Origin: Vreelandella nanhaiensis
Lineage (GTDB): Bacteria > Pseudomonadota > Gammaproteobacteria > Pseudomonadales > Halomonadaceae
Assembly: GCF_003990185.1 (NCBI RefSeq)
Contig: NZ_RZHF01000016.1
Location: 248,001 to 312,000, forward strand
Reading direction: 5' to 3'
Length of the DNA stretch: 64,000 nt
Shown: positions 18,617 through 27,940 of the stretch, in pieces
Position numbering within the stretch: position 1 is the first letter of the stretch
Layout: each line of letters opens with the position of its first letter
Notes under the pieces: model-generated
Seen by the model: the letters and a program-made list of their open reading frames with translations, nothing else
Database searches by the model: none
What the model was told of the DNA's origin: nothing
Translations under genes and position numbers: made by a program

Positions 18617-19801
18617 TCAAAGCAGCGTAGTGAACGCGATCAGGATGGCTGGTATTAAAATAAATACGCCTAATACCCAAGCGGCTGCTAAGACTTTTCT
18701 TTCAGAAGCCACCCGGCCTAGCCACTCAGCACCTTTAACAGGTAGCGGACGAAGAAATGGCAACCCGAAGATAATCAGCACCGCGAAGCAGTTAAACATT
18801 AAGTGGACCAGGGCGATCTCAAGGGCCAGTATGGCCGTCGCTCCGGTAATCGCAGTGGCAGCAAGCAGCGCCGTAAACGTAGTTCCAATATTAGTCCCTA
18901 ACGTAAAGGGATAGATTTGACGTAAAGAGAACGCCCCTGACCCCGCCAATGGCACCATTAAACTTGTGGTCGTGGAAGAGGACTGGACTAAAAACGTAAC
19001 CAAAGCGCCGGAAGCAATACCGGTAACGGGGCCGCGCCCAATGGCGTTATGCATGATATTTTTCGCCTGCCCTACCATTAATACTCTCAGCAGCGCACCA
19101 ATATAGCGAATCGCTAAAAAAATCACGGCAATGCCAAAAACAATCATGGCAATTCCACCAGCAATCGTGGGCAGGTTCATGGCCATACTTTCGACGGTAG
19201 AGGTAATCGGCTTCGTTGCCATACCGACAATATTGATGCTTCCCATGGAAAGGTCCGCGTCGCCATAAAACATAAACGCCGTACTTAGTGCCAGTTTCTC
19301 AAGTGGATGAAAGATAAGTTCAATAGGCAGGAAAATGGCTACGGCCAGTAAATTGAAAAAGTCATGAACAGTGGCTGCTGAGAATGCCCGCCGAAACTCG
19401 GCTTTATCGCGAACATGACCAAGGCTTACTAACGTATTCGTTACAGTGGTACCAATATTAGCTCCCATAATCATAGGCACCGCGGTAGCAACCGGCAGTC
19501 CCCCAGCCACAAAGGCCACAATAACGGAGGTAACGGTCGACGAGGATTGAATCAAGGCTGTAGCGGTAATTCCGATCATCAGCCCTATAAAGGGGTTAAC
19601 TGCAAACTCAAACAGTTGAGCAGCGTGTTCACCTGCGGCAATTTTAAACCCATTGCCAATGATCGATACCGCACAAATCAAAAAATATACCAGTAAGGCA
19701 AGCGTAAGCCACTGCCTTAGCGTACCTTTGCGCCTTACCTTTACCCTTCCTCTCTGGTTGGGTAAAACCTCTTGAACAGCGCTATTGATATTTTCGGCCA
19801 T
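18617..19801 (-). CDS. Na+/phosphate symporter (NptA/PF02690 type)
   Basis: Predicted inner-membrane sodium-phosphate cotransporter. The 394 residues (start at 19801, after AAGGGGA) contain the two inverted QSSS repeats diagnostic for the family: ALIQSSSTVTSVIV near residue 80 and FLVQSSSTTTSLMV near residue 245, each followed by a glycine-rich NIGTT motif. About eight hydrophobic helices follow a basic N-terminal tail. A three-repeat Pho box lies 70 bp upstream, indicating induction under phosphate starvation. Confidence 0.92.
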   Translation of the reverse strand: MAENINSAVQEVLPNQRGRVKVRRKGTLRQWLTLALLVYFLICAVSIIGNGFKIAAGEHAAQLFEFAVNPFIGLMIGITATALIQSSSTVTSVIVAFVAGGLPVATAVPMIMGANIGTTVTNTLVSLGHVRDKAEFRRAFSAATVHDFFNLLAVAIFLPIELIFHPLEKLALSTAFMFYGDADLSMGSINIVGMATKPITSTVESMAMNLPTIAGGIAMIVFGIAVIFLAIRYIGALLRVLMVGQAKNIMHNAIGRGPVTGIASGALVTFLVQSSSTTTSLMVPLAGSGAFSLRQIYPFTLGTNIGTTFTALLAATAITGATAILALEIALVHLMFNCFAVLIIFGLPFLRPLPVKGAEWLGRVASERKVLAAAWVLGVFILIPAILIAFTTLL

Positions 19802-19870
19802 TGCTACATCCCCTTGTAAGGAAGAACGCACTTATAACCCAACCACTCCATCGAAGAATGGCGACTATAA

Positions 19871-19899
19871 GTGACATAGGCGTGACAATGGCGTGGCAC
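19871..19899 (-). promoter_or_regulatory. Pho box (three 7-mers, 11-bp period)
   Basis: Read on the minus strand the site is GTGCCAC-GCCA-TTGTCAC-GCCT-ATGTCAC: three 7-bp direct repeats separated by 4 bp, the spacing of PhoB sites (consensus CTGTCAT-N4-CTGTCAC). The last two repeats match best. It lies 70 bp upstream of the Na/Pi symporter start. Confidence 0.8.
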
Positions 19900-20010
19900 T
19901 ATGATGTTCCAGCGCTAATTTTAAGAACTGAAAAGAGTTTTAATAAATATTCAGTTAATTTGCGGTTATTTATAAGCATCAGGCTTTTTAACAAAAGCTA
20001 GATATGTATA
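19900..20010. other. AT-rich gap without gene
   Basis: Short AT-rich stretch between the Pho box and the decayed phosphatase remnant. Nothing coding was seen. Confidence 0.4.
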
Positions 20011-20589
20011 TCAATCTTTAGGCGATGATCGAAACATCACTCCCTTTACAACGTTAACTTCGTAATTATCATCTAAAAGGGTTAGTTTCAAACAAGCACG
20101 ACCACCCACTTTAACATGCTGAATATGAAACAATTATTTGAGAAAAAGGCGAATAACGTCCCCATGAGCCACAAGGATGGAAGGAGTTTTAGTCAATTCA
20201 TGTTTTAACTTATCAAGCGCGGATAAAACCCTTTGCTTAAAAGCCGCATATGTTTCTGATCCTTCGATGCTGCTCTTTTCATCTTGATTTTTTTGAATTT
20301 CGTCCGGAAAAGTGCGTGCTGCTTCTGATTTAACTATCCCGCTTAGCACGCCATAGCGATTTCGCTCCTGAAATTCAGGAAGAGTCCTACATACTAAGCC
20401 AGTGGCTTCACTAATAATGGCAGCAGTTTCTTGCGCCCGCATGAGTGAGCTCGCATATAATGATTCAGCACCTATTAACTGAAGCGCCCTTGCGACCTCT
20501 CTACTTTGTTCTTGCCCGAGCGATGTCAGGTGATCATCATAGATACCACCGAAACGCTCTTCGATATCCCCTGAGACGCGGGGCGTGGC
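20011..20589 (-). pseudogene. Decayed histidine (phosphoglycerate mutase-like) phosphatase
   Basis: The frame encodes the middle and end of a histidine phosphatase: TPRVSGDIEERFGG, SLYASSLMRAQETA and the C-terminal SILVAHGDVIRLFLK. The N-terminal RHG catalytic motif is gone; the frame runs straight into a LuxR-type remnant at about 20589. A TAA at 20134-20136 interrupts the C-terminus, after which the same frame continues sensibly (VKVGGRACLKLTLLDDN) to a TGA at 20011. Two independent lesions make this a pseudogene. The segment is more AT-rich than its surroundings, suggesting acquired DNA. Confidence 0.75.
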
Positions 20590-20845
20590 CAAGCGCCACC
20601 AGGAAAGGGTCTTGCTGATAGTCCTACAGTAGATAGAGCTGAAAAAGCAGTTCCCGGCGCTCGGGGATGGAATCGAACAGATAGATAGGATGTTTGCCGG
20701 GCCGATGCCCAATGATCACTGCACAGTTGAAGTGGATAATGGCTTTGAGCAGCGCCGTCAACCGTGAGGTGAAGCTCGCCGTGTGGAGCGCATCAATCGC
20801 CTGGGCCAACGCATGCGGCATAGCGTCTTTAAAGAGAATGTGCAT
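20590..20845 (-). pseudogene. Truncated LuxR-family regulator remnant
   Basis: The minus-strand frame from an ATG at 20845 encodes the N-terminus of a LuxR-type regulator: AQAIDALHTASFTSRL, then HRPGKHPIYLFDS and PERRELLFQLYLL. A TAG at 20624 interrupts it. Beyond it the same frame continues in family style (DYQQDPFLVAL) before the sequence changes to the phosphatase remnant near 20589. The C-terminal helix-turn-helix domain is missing. Confidence 0.7.
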
Positions 20846-20929
20846 ACGTATTAAACGGTGGCTGTGGCAGAGGGCGTTCAGTATGCTTTAGTCCGCGCTC
20901 ATTTATAAGGTAATCACACGGTAGATTTT

Positions 20930-21247
20930 ATGACCGATCCTCTCAGCAAGACAAAATCCAGCTTCTATCGCCGTCTTTACGTGGCTTATCTGATCGATCA
21001 GGGGGTTTCTAGCGTACCTGCGCTAGTGAGCACCTGTGGCATGCCGCGACGTACGGCTCAGGATACCCTCGTCTCTCTGGCCGAGCTGGATATTGAATGC
21101 CAGTTTCAACCGACCGAAGGCGAACGCCATAACAGCGGCGAATACCGGATTATCAGCTGGGGGCCCATTGACCCTGTCTGGGTCAAAAAGCAGGCCAAAT
21201 CGCTGGCCGACGCACTTGGCTACCCGGTTATCAATGCTGCTCCATAG
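20930..21247 (+). CDS. Small winged-helix-like DNA-binding protein
   Basis: The 105-residue product has a helix-turn-helix-like segment (VPALVSTCGMPRRTAQDTL, about residues 29-47) followed by a wing-like stretch ending GEYRIISWGPID. It resembles small conserved winged-helix proteins of Pseudomonas and Halomonas, of unknown role. It is convergent with the copper ATPase gene, ending 19 bp from it. Function is not assigned. Confidence 0.7.
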   Translation: MTDPLSKTKSSFYRRLYVAYLIDQGVSSVPALVSTCGMPRRTAQDTLVSLAELDIECQFQPTEGERHNSGEYRIISWGPIDPVWVKKQAKSLADALGYPVINAAP

Positions 21248-21265
21248 GTCTGCCTGCTCAACAGA

Positions 21266-23458
21266 TCAATCGCGCCAGGCAAGCCGCGCGGCATTTAGCG
21301 TAACGCTTAATGAGCTGGCGACCATGGCCAGCACCGCGACCAGCGGGGGAATAGCCATGATGATCACCAACCCAAGCGCCAGGGTGTTATACACCGCCGA
21401 CAAGGTTAAATTCTGCAGCATGACACGACGGGTGGCCCGGGCAATGGCAAGCCCTTCAACCAGACTCGCAATGCCGGGCTTGAGCAGGTGTGCCGCGGCC
21501 CCTTCCTGGGCAGCATCACTGGCGTTGAAAGGCGCCACACCAATATCGGCGGCAGCCAGGCTCAGTGTGTCGTTAACCCCATCGCCTACAAACATCGTGG
21601 GGCTTGGCAGCCCCTGCACTAGGCGGGCTTTCGCCTCTGGCGAGCGCTCTGCAAAGCAGGCATCCGGCGCCAATCCAATTCGTTCAGCCGCTGCTTCGAC
21701 CGCACTTGGCCGGTCCCCGCTCAGCATGACCACCCAGTAATCGGCCTGCAGTAATTGGATACTCGGCGCGGCGTCCTCATACGGCGTATCTTCAAGGTAG
21801 AAGCTGCCTAGCCAGCCTTGGGCATCAGCTAGCATTACTTCAGAAGCTGCCTGGAATGAGGTGTCGGTTCTATTTGCAGGTGGCTCAATACCCTGACTAT
21901 TTAGAAAACGCTGGCTGCCCAGCCAAATATCGCCATATTCTGATAAACGAAGGTGCACACCTTGCCCGGGAACGTCCTGTACTACACAGAGAGGTGCGCT
22001 GACTTCTGGCATCGCAGGTGACTGGTCAGAACGCGCCCAACGTTTGAGCGTCTTAGACAAAGGATGCTGGCTGTTGGCTGCTACCTGATAAAGCGTGGCT
22101 TTAAGCGCTTGTTCGGTTATCCCTTCACGGCTTGCCCAGTTCACAAGCAAAGGCTCGCCTTGTGTCAGCGTGCCGGTTTTATCCAGAGCAATAGCTTTTA
22201 CTCTAGCTAACGTTTCAAGCGCTGCCGGATCGCGCAACGCAATGCCTTGATTCAAAAGTTGCCCACTCCCTGCCAGGCTTGCTAAGGGCACGGCCAGCCC
22301 TACCGCGCAGGGGCAGGCTACTACCAGTACTGAAAGCGCTCGAACGATGGCGTCCTCTATCCCAAGCCCCATCACTAGGCCTACTGGTAGAGTGGCCACT
22401 CCCAGTATCAACGCCACGGGGCTTAGCCAGGCGGCAAACCGGTCGGCAAGTTTTTGCAGCTCACCTTTTTGGGTCTGATAGTGGCGCATCTGATCACGAA
22501 GGCGGTCCAGGCGGCGCTGCCCTAGGGCGTGAGTGACCCTAATAACGACATCAGCACTACCCAATAGCCGACACCCGGCATAAACTGGCTCGCCTTTGGG
22601 AAAGTGGCGAGGTGTGCTCTCGCCGGTTAATGACGCTGTATCCACCCAGGCGGCCTCTTCCAAAACACCATCCAGTGAAATAAGTTCGCCTGGACTGAGC
22701 ATAGCCCGCGCGCCTGGTTGAACGTCGGTTAAAGATTTGAACCGCCACTGGGTATCTTCCCAAACCATGGCCTCGTCGCTTGGCTGGGGCAAAACATCCA
22801 GAGCTTTTAACCCGCGGTGACGGCATAGCGTTTCCACCAGCCGCCCGCCTAGTAGCAGCACAATCAGCATGACGGCCGTATCAAAATACACCTCTGCCGA
22901 GCCGCGCCATAAGAGCCCGACTGACACCCCGACCGCCGACCAGACGCCAAGGGCTACCAGCACATCCATGCCCGGGCGCTTGGCGCGCAGCGTGCGCAGG
23001 CCCGCCCGATAAAACGGCCAACCGGCAAAGGTGATCACCGGAATAGAAAACGCTCCTGACACCCAGGCAACGACCCATTCAATCGTCGGGTTAGGCAACG
23101 CGCCAGCATAAATCAAGATGGAGGCGAGCATGGTCCACATGCCAAACACCGAGCCCACCAGCAGGCGCAAACTTAAATAGCGGCTTTCCTGTTCTAGTCG
23201 CGCATGCGCATCCGCGTGAGCTTCAAGCTCGGTTAAGCGATAGCCCAGACGTTTTACTTTAGGCGCCAGCGCTTCAAGCGAAATGGACTTGGCACTTCCT
23301 CTTACCCACAGCGTTGCGCTCGGGTAATGAACGCTAATACGCTCAATACCCTGTCGATGGGCCAACACACCCTCTACTGCTAGTGCACAGCTAGTGCACC
23401 ACATACCGTTTAGCGTGTAGAGGGCTTCGTTAGTGTCTGACTCGCCAATCGCCTTCAT
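21266..23458 (-). CDS. Copper-translocating P1B-type ATPase (CcoI/FixI-like)
   Basis: Membrane ATPase moving copper, probably for oxidase metallation. The 730 residues have an N-terminal heavy-metal domain with MWCTSC, transmembrane helices, the ion-path CPC in VVACPCAVGLAVPL, the phosphorylation site DKTGTLTQGE, the A-domain TGES and the P-domain GDGVNDT. The start at 23458 (MKAIGES) is chosen because upstream residues are not family-like. It is the last gene of a cluster with cytochrome oxidase subunits and a small membrane protein, which suggests a CopA2/FixI-type role in delivering copper to the oxidase. Confidence 0.9.
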   Translation of the reverse strand: MKAIGESDTNEALYTLNGMWCTSCALAVEGVLAHRQGIERISVHYPSATLWVRGSAKSISLEALAPKVKRLGYRLTELEAHADAHARLEQESRYLSLRLLVGSVFGMWTMLASILIYAGALPNPTIEWVVAWVSGAFSIPVITFAGWPFYRAGLRTLRAKRPGMDVLVALGVWSAVGVSVGLLWRGSAEVYFDTAVMLIVLLLGGRLVETLCRHRGLKALDVLPQPSDEAMVWEDTQWRFKSLTDVQPGARAMLSPGELISLDGVLEEAAWVDTASLTGESTPRHFPKGEPVYAGCRLLGSADVVIRVTHALGQRRLDRLRDQMRHYQTQKGELQKLADRFAAWLSPVALILGVATLPVGLVMGLGIEDAIVRALSVLVVACPCAVGLAVPLASLAGSGQLLNQGIALRDPAALETLARVKAIALDKTGTLTQGEPLLVNWASREGITEQALKATLYQVAANSQHPLSKTLKRWARSDQSPAMPEVSAPLCVVQDVPGQGVHLRLSEYGDIWLGSQRFLNSQGIEPPANRTDTSFQAASEVMLADAQGWLGSFYLEDTPYEDAAPSIQLLQADYWVVMLSGDRPSAVEAAAERIGLAPDACFAERSPEAKARLVQGLPSPTMFVGDGVNDTLSLAAADIGVAPFNASDAAQEGAAAHLLKPGIASLVEGLAIARATRRVMLQNLTLSAVYNTLALGLVIIMAIPPLVAVLAMVASSLSVTLNAARLAWRD

Positions 23459-23475
23459 CGGCTGTTCTTTACCGC

Positions 23476-23832
23476 TTACAGGCAAGGCGGTAGGCCAATG
23501 ATTGGTGCGGCGACAAACGCTACAGCCAAGGTAGAAAACACATAAAGCCACGCGGAAACGAAGGCGTTGAAGTGCTGACGCCCTTTGTGCTGCTTGGCTT
23601 CCTGAAAGCATCCCCAGGCCAGCCCTGCCAACAGCAGAGCTGTGATTAAACTCACCAATAGCAGGGTGATATTGATATGGGTGAGTGCGCCTTGGGCCGG
23701 ATCAGGCGGCACCACGGCGCAGGCCACCGAGAGCCCGCCGTAAACGGCGATAAACCAGATGCTCCAAAGAGTCAGCCCACCCACGAAATGGCCCGGATGG
23801 GTAAGGTGTAGTCGCTGCACCATCGCATTCAT
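23476..23832 (-). CDS. Small membrane protein of the oxidase cluster
   Basis: 118 residues with about three hydrophobic helices (around residues 17-38, 52-72 and 88-112). No family recognised. It sits 3 bp after the fused oxidase I/III gene and 17 bp before the copper ATPase on the same strand, so it is likely an accessory or assembly factor, or a small oxidase subunit. Confidence 0.7.
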   Translation of the reverse strand: MNAMVQRLHLTHPGHFVGGLTLWSIWFIAVYGGLSVACAVVPPDPAQGALTHINITLLLVSLITALLLAGLAWGCFQEAKQHKGRQHFNAFVSAWLYVFSTLAVAFVAAPIIGLPPCL

Positions 23833-23835
23833 CCC

Positions 23836-26364
23836 TTAACCTCCAATCACTCGTGGTAAAACAGCCAACGCAGCAATCAGTATCCAAAACACCACGACGT
23901 TATAGCGCCAGAAGTAGGTAACCACTACAGGCTCAAACGGCGCATGGGCGCCCACATAGCGGTAGCCAACACGCATGCCTTGTAACAGGGAAATGACTGT
24001 TCCCAAGGCGCTATGCAGCAATGCGTAGTACAGGCCTACCATCAAGATGGCATCGTGGGAGGTTTCAGTGACAACCAAGTTGGCGTTCCACATCACCCAT
24101 AAAATCAGCACAAACTGTAAGCCGCCTAAAAGCGCTGCCCCGTAAAGGCGCATCGCTAGGCCGCTGTCCAGCTGCTTACGTAACCTACGTACGCTGCTCT
24201 CCATCAGTGCCGAGCCACCCAGTAACGCGACACCTGCAACGACTAGAGCAACCAGCGAGAGCGGCGAGGCGTCAGGCATGCGCCACTCTGGCGATACGGT
24301 CCATAAATAGAACCAGCCGAAGAGATAGGATAGGAAGAAGGAGCCATTGGCGATCATCGCCGTGGTCATGGCCCATAAACCGGGGCCATCCATGGTACGC
24401 GAATGAAGCGGAGGATCGCCGGGCATCACTTTGGCATCGGGAGCTGCTTTAGGATGAGCGCCGTTTTCCCACGACCAGCGCAACAAAAAGCCAATGGCAA
24501 CCATCACCCCGGCCCCTGCCACCGGGTACCAGCGCAGCAGCAGGCTGATACACACCACGGCAAGTGCCATAGCCGCAAATAGCGGCCACCAGGAGTTGCT
24601 GGGCACGTGAATAATTTCACGCACCTTACCGGTCAGTGGGTCGGTCCCCCAAAGCTCACGGCGTCCGTGGCTTGCTGTGGCCAGGCCATGCCTGCCTTCC
24701 TGCATCTCCTGCGGAAGCTCAGGATGCTCCCAAAGCGGGTGACGCGTTTCGATAGGCGGCAAGCTCACAAAATTATAGGGAGTAGGTGGCAACTTGTTGG
24801 CCCACTCCAGCGTATCGGCGTTCCATGGATTGGTTTTGGCTGGCTTGCCGTAACGAAAGTGCAAGGTAATATCGATAAGTACCATGGCAAAGCCCGCCGA
24901 CATGACAAAGCCGCCAATCGAGGAAAGCAGGTTGAAGATATCCCAGCCAAAGCCAGTATTGTAGGTATATACCCGGCGCGGCATACCCAGAAGCCCTGTC
25001 CAGTGCATAATCAGGAAAGTGGCGTTAAAGCCGATAAACACCAGCCAGAACCCCCACTTGCCGATTGTTTCTGACGGCATACGTCCGGAAAACAGCGGCA
25101 GCCAGTAGTAGATCCCGGCCATAAGCGGAAACAGCATGCCGCCCACCAGCACGTAGTGCATATGGGCAACCACAAAGTGGGTGTCATGCACCTGCCAGTC
25201 GAAGGGCACCAGCGCCAGCATGACACCAGTCAAACCGCCGCACACAAAAATCACCAGAAAACCGATGATCCATAGCATAGGCAGTTTCATTTTTGGCTTG
25301 CCAAGCCACAGCGTGGCAAGCCAGACAAACACCTGAATACCGGTTGGAATCGCCACCAGCATACTGGCTGCCGAGAAAAACGCCTGGGCCAGCTGAGGAA
25401 TACCCACAGTGAACATGTGGTGAACCCACAAGCCAAAACTGATGAATCCCATAACGGTAATCGCAAAAACAACCCAGCCATACCCTACGATAGGCCGTCC
25501 GGCGAATACGGGAATGAGTGTTGACACAATGCCTGCAGCCGGCAAGAAAATGATGTAAACCTCAGGGTGACCAAATAGCCAGAACAGGTGCTGCCAAAGC
25601 ACCGGATCACCGCCACCTGCAATATCGAAGAACGGCATGCCTACCGCGCGTTCAAGCTCAAGCAAAATACTGCCCAGAATCAGGGGCGGAAAGCCCACCA
25701 CAATCATCAGCGCCATGGCAAGAATGTACCAGGCAAACAGCGGCATTTTATGTAACGCCATGCCCTGGGTACGGGTGCGCAAGATGGAAACCACCAGCTC
25801 GACACCCGCTGAAAGCGCCGAAATCTCAACAAAGGTAATGCCCAAAAGCCAGAAATCAGACCCAAGTCCTGGCGAGTATTCGTTGCTGCTCAGCGGCGTA
25901 TACATGAACCAACCGCTGTCGGGGGCCATTTCCAGCACCATGCTGAAGCAAAGGATGATGCCGCCAAACAGATAGCACCAATAGCCTAAAGCAGTTAACC
26001 GGGGGCACACCAGGTCGCGCGCGCCAATCATCTTGGGGATCATATAGATCGCCAGCCCCTCCAGAATGGGAATAGCGAACAGAAACATCATCACCGTGCC
26101 GTGCATGGTGGTGACCTGGCTATAAATCTCCGGGGTCATGAAATTCTGGTCGGGCGTGGCAATCTGCGTGCGGATCAGCATTGCTAAAATGCCGCCAATC
26201 AGAAAAAATGCCATCCCCGTGACCATAAACCGAAGGCCAAGTGTGGTGTGGTTGACGATGGTTAATGCTTTTAAACCCTTTGGGTTACCCCATACCTCAG
26301 AGAGGTCGTCGTGTAACTTTTGAAGATTTTCAGGGCCCGTTGCTTCACGATTTATCGTAGTCAT
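23836..26364 (-). CDS. ctaD: Cytochrome c oxidase subunit I-III fusion
   Basis: Catalytic core of an aa3/caa3-type heme-copper oxidase. The 842 residues split in two. Residues 1 to about 540 are subunit I, with a low-spin heme ligand in TMHGTVMMF, the CuB His-Tyr segment and D-channel Glu in GHPEVYIIFLP (type A1), and the heme ligands in THFVVAHMHYVL. After a linker (about 540-610) comes a subunit III-like part with several helices from about residue 650 (GLWAMTTAMIANGSFF). The start at 26364 overlaps the coxB stop (ATGA). Fusions of this kind occur in caa3 oxidases. Confidence 0.94.
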   Translation of the reverse strand: MTTINREATGPENLQKLHDDLSEVWGNPKGLKALTIVNHTTLGLRFMVTGMAFFLIGGILAMLIRTQIATPDQNFMTPEIYSQVTTMHGTVMMFLFAIPILEGLAIYMIPKMIGARDLVCPRLTALGYWCYLFGGIILCFSMVLEMAPDSGWFMYTPLSSNEYSPGLGSDFWLLGITFVEISALSAGVELVVSILRTRTQGMALHKMPLFAWYILAMALMIVVGFPPLILGSILLELERAVGMPFFDIAGGGDPVLWQHLFWLFGHPEVYIIFLPAAGIVSTLIPVFAGRPIVGYGWVVFAITVMGFISFGLWVHHMFTVGIPQLAQAFFSAASMLVAIPTGIQVFVWLATLWLGKPKMKLPMLWIIGFLVIFVCGGLTGVMLALVPFDWQVHDTHFVVAHMHYVLVGGMLFPLMAGIYYWLPLFSGRMPSETIGKWGFWLVFIGFNATFLIMHWTGLLGMPRRVYTYNTGFGWDIFNLLSSIGGFVMSAGFAMVLIDITLHFRYGKPAKTNPWNADTLEWANKLPPTPYNFVSLPPIETRHPLWEHPELPQEMQEGRHGLATASHGRRELWGTDPLTGKVREIIHVPSNSWWPLFAAMALAVVCISLLLRWYPVAGAGVMVAIGFLLRWSWENGAHPKAAPDAKVMPGDPPLHSRTMDGPGLWAMTTAMIANGSFFLSYLFGWFYLWTVSPEWRMPDASPLSLVALVVAGVALLGGSALMESSVRRLRKQLDSGLAMRLYGAALLGGLQFVLILWVMWNANLVVTETSHDAILMVGLYYALLHSALGTVISLLQGMRVGYRYVGAHAPFEPVVVTYFWRYNVVVFWILIAALAVLPRVIGG

Positions 26365-27422
26365 GGGGTCAGGGTCTCCAGCCAAGCACCCAGGGACTCC
26401 AAGGTGGCAGTATCCATATAATTGTGAGACGGCATCTTGTTACTCGGTTTAAGCGTTTGGTGATTTTCCAGCCAATACTGAATAGCGCCCTCTTCCATAG
26501 GCAGTACGCCAGTCCCCAGCATAGGGCGCGCGCCAATATCGGAAAGATCAGGACCTATGTTTGAAGTAGAAAGACCGGCAACACTATGGCAAGCCGCACA
26601 GGTGGAAGTGAAAGTCTCACGCGCCTGGGCAAACTCATCATCCGCCACGGCCAATTCTGCCAAACGCTCTTCCTGGCGATCCGCCAGCCACGCGTCAAAC
26701 TCCTCGCGCTCGACGGCTTCGACGTAAAGGTCCATATGCGCATGCTGGGCGCCGCAGAACTCTGCACACTGAGCCCCGTATACACCCGGTTCATCGGCTT
26801 CAAGGCGGATCACGTTAACGCGTCCCGGCAGCATATCGATCTTGCCGCCTAACCGGGGTATCCAGAAAGCATGGATAACATCGGCAGAAGTCACGTGAAA
26901 ATCAACAGGTTCTCCTGCTGGCATGATGAGCTGATTCGAGGTGACGACTTCGCCATTTTCAGCGCCCGGGTAGCGGACTTCCCACCACCACTGGTGGCCG
27001 ATGACTTCAATCACCTCAGGTGGCTCGCTCAATGGCAAAGGCAGCATGCGCTTGCCAGCCGGTATGCCAAACATGAGAAGCGCACTAACGCTAAACACAG
27101 GCAGTAAAATTCCCCCCCCTATAATCCAGCGCCGGGCAATTTTACGCTCCTGGGCAGCCGTGCGCTCATGGTGCTTGCGCTTGAACGCATAAAGCCACAG
27201 CGCGATAACGCCGATAAATACGATCGTGAAAAATGTCAGCATGACCCACCAGACAAGCGCGACATCCCGTGCAGCTTGCCCAGCGGGGTCTAAAATAGAT
27301 TTATCGCCTGCGCACCCAGCAAGTACCAACACGGTCAGTAACACCATTAACCGGTTGACCCGTCGCAGCGCAACACGTTGAATACATAGCGAGGTGACGT
27401 GATACAAGTAGCGTTCCCTCAT
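26361..27422 (-). CDS. coxB: Cytochrome c oxidase subunit II with C-terminal cytochrome c domain
   Basis: Receives electrons via CuA. The 353 residues (start at 27422, after AAGGGAC) begin with a lipoprotein signal ending LVLAGC. Two transmembrane helices follow, then WWWEVRYPG, the CuA motif CAEFCGAQHAHM and a heme c site CAACH in the C-terminal third, with an axial-Met candidate near MPSHNYMD. The fused cytochrome c defines a caa3 oxidase. Its start is only 35 bp from the divergent DUF2231 gene start. Confidence 0.94.
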   Translation of the reverse strand: MRERYLYHVTSLCIQRVALRRVNRLMVLLTVLVLAGCAGDKSILDPAGQAARDVALVWWVMLTFFTIVFIGVIALWLYAFKRKHHERTAAQERKIARRWIIGGGILLPVFSVSALLMFGIPAGKRMLPLPLSEPPEVIEVIGHQWWWEVRYPGAENGEVVTSNQLIMPAGEPVDFHVTSADVIHAFWIPRLGGKIDMLPGRVNVIRLEADEPGVYGAQCAEFCGAQHAHMDLYVEAVEREEFDAWLADRQEERLAELAVADDEFAQARETFTSTCAACHSVAGLSTSNIGPDLSDIGARPMLGTGVLPMEEGAIQYWLENHQTLKPSNKMPSHNYMDTATLESLGAWLETLTP

Positions 27423-27457
27423 GTTGTTGTCCCTTTTTCTGCCCACAGGAAGTGATC

Positions 27458-27919
27458 ATGGCAAACCCCAATAGGCGTACAATTAAAAGTCGCGCTGCCA
27501 TTGCTGGCCACCCGCTGCATCCCTTGATGGTTCATTTTCCCGTTGCTGCGCTCATGACTCTGGTGGCCTGCGATTTGGGTTACTGGTATACCGAAGACCC
27601 CTTCTGGCTGCGTGTTGGCCTTTGGCTGGCAGGCGTTGGCGCGTTGGGCGGCTGGTTTGCGAGTATCGCAGGCACCATCGACCTGGTGAGCGTAGGCCAA
27701 ATTCGCCGCCTGATTACCGGCTGGAGTCACGCCATTGTCGCGGTGGTCATGCTTTCGCTGGCCTCGCTTAATTGGCTGATACGCTTTACTGACCCCGATC
27801 TGGTACTGCCCTGGGGTATCGCCGTATCCGTAGTAACTGCAGGCCTTGTTGCGCTGGCGGGCTGGCTGGGCGGCCAGTTGGTGTATGAACACGCGGTGGG
27901 GGTTGAGGTAGAGGAGTAA
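27458..27919 (+). CDS. DUF2231-type membrane protein
   Basis: 153 residues with four hydrophobic helices, beginning HPLHPLMVHFPVAAL, the typical DUF2231 opening with conserved histidines. Start chosen at ATG 27458 after AGGAAG. Family members are inner-membrane proteins of unknown role, often next to oxidase or cytochrome genes as here. The divergent coxB start is 35 bp away, leaving almost no room for separate promoters. Confidence 0.82.
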   Translation: MANPNRRTIKSRAAIAGHPLHPLMVHFPVAALMTLVACDLGYWYTEDPFWLRVGLWLAGVGALGGWFASIAGTIDLVSVGQIRRLITGWSHAIVAVVMLSLASLNWLIRFTDPDLVLPWGIAVSVVTAGLVALAGWLGGQLVYEHAVGVEVEE

Positions 27920-27940
27920 CAAGGTAGATATCATGGCGGG

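Noticed and set aside
20134..20712. Intact 192-residue phosphatase gene
   Set aside because: Lacks the N-terminal RHG catalytic motif; its first 45 residues come from an out-of-frame LuxR remnant, and an early stop cuts the C-terminus.
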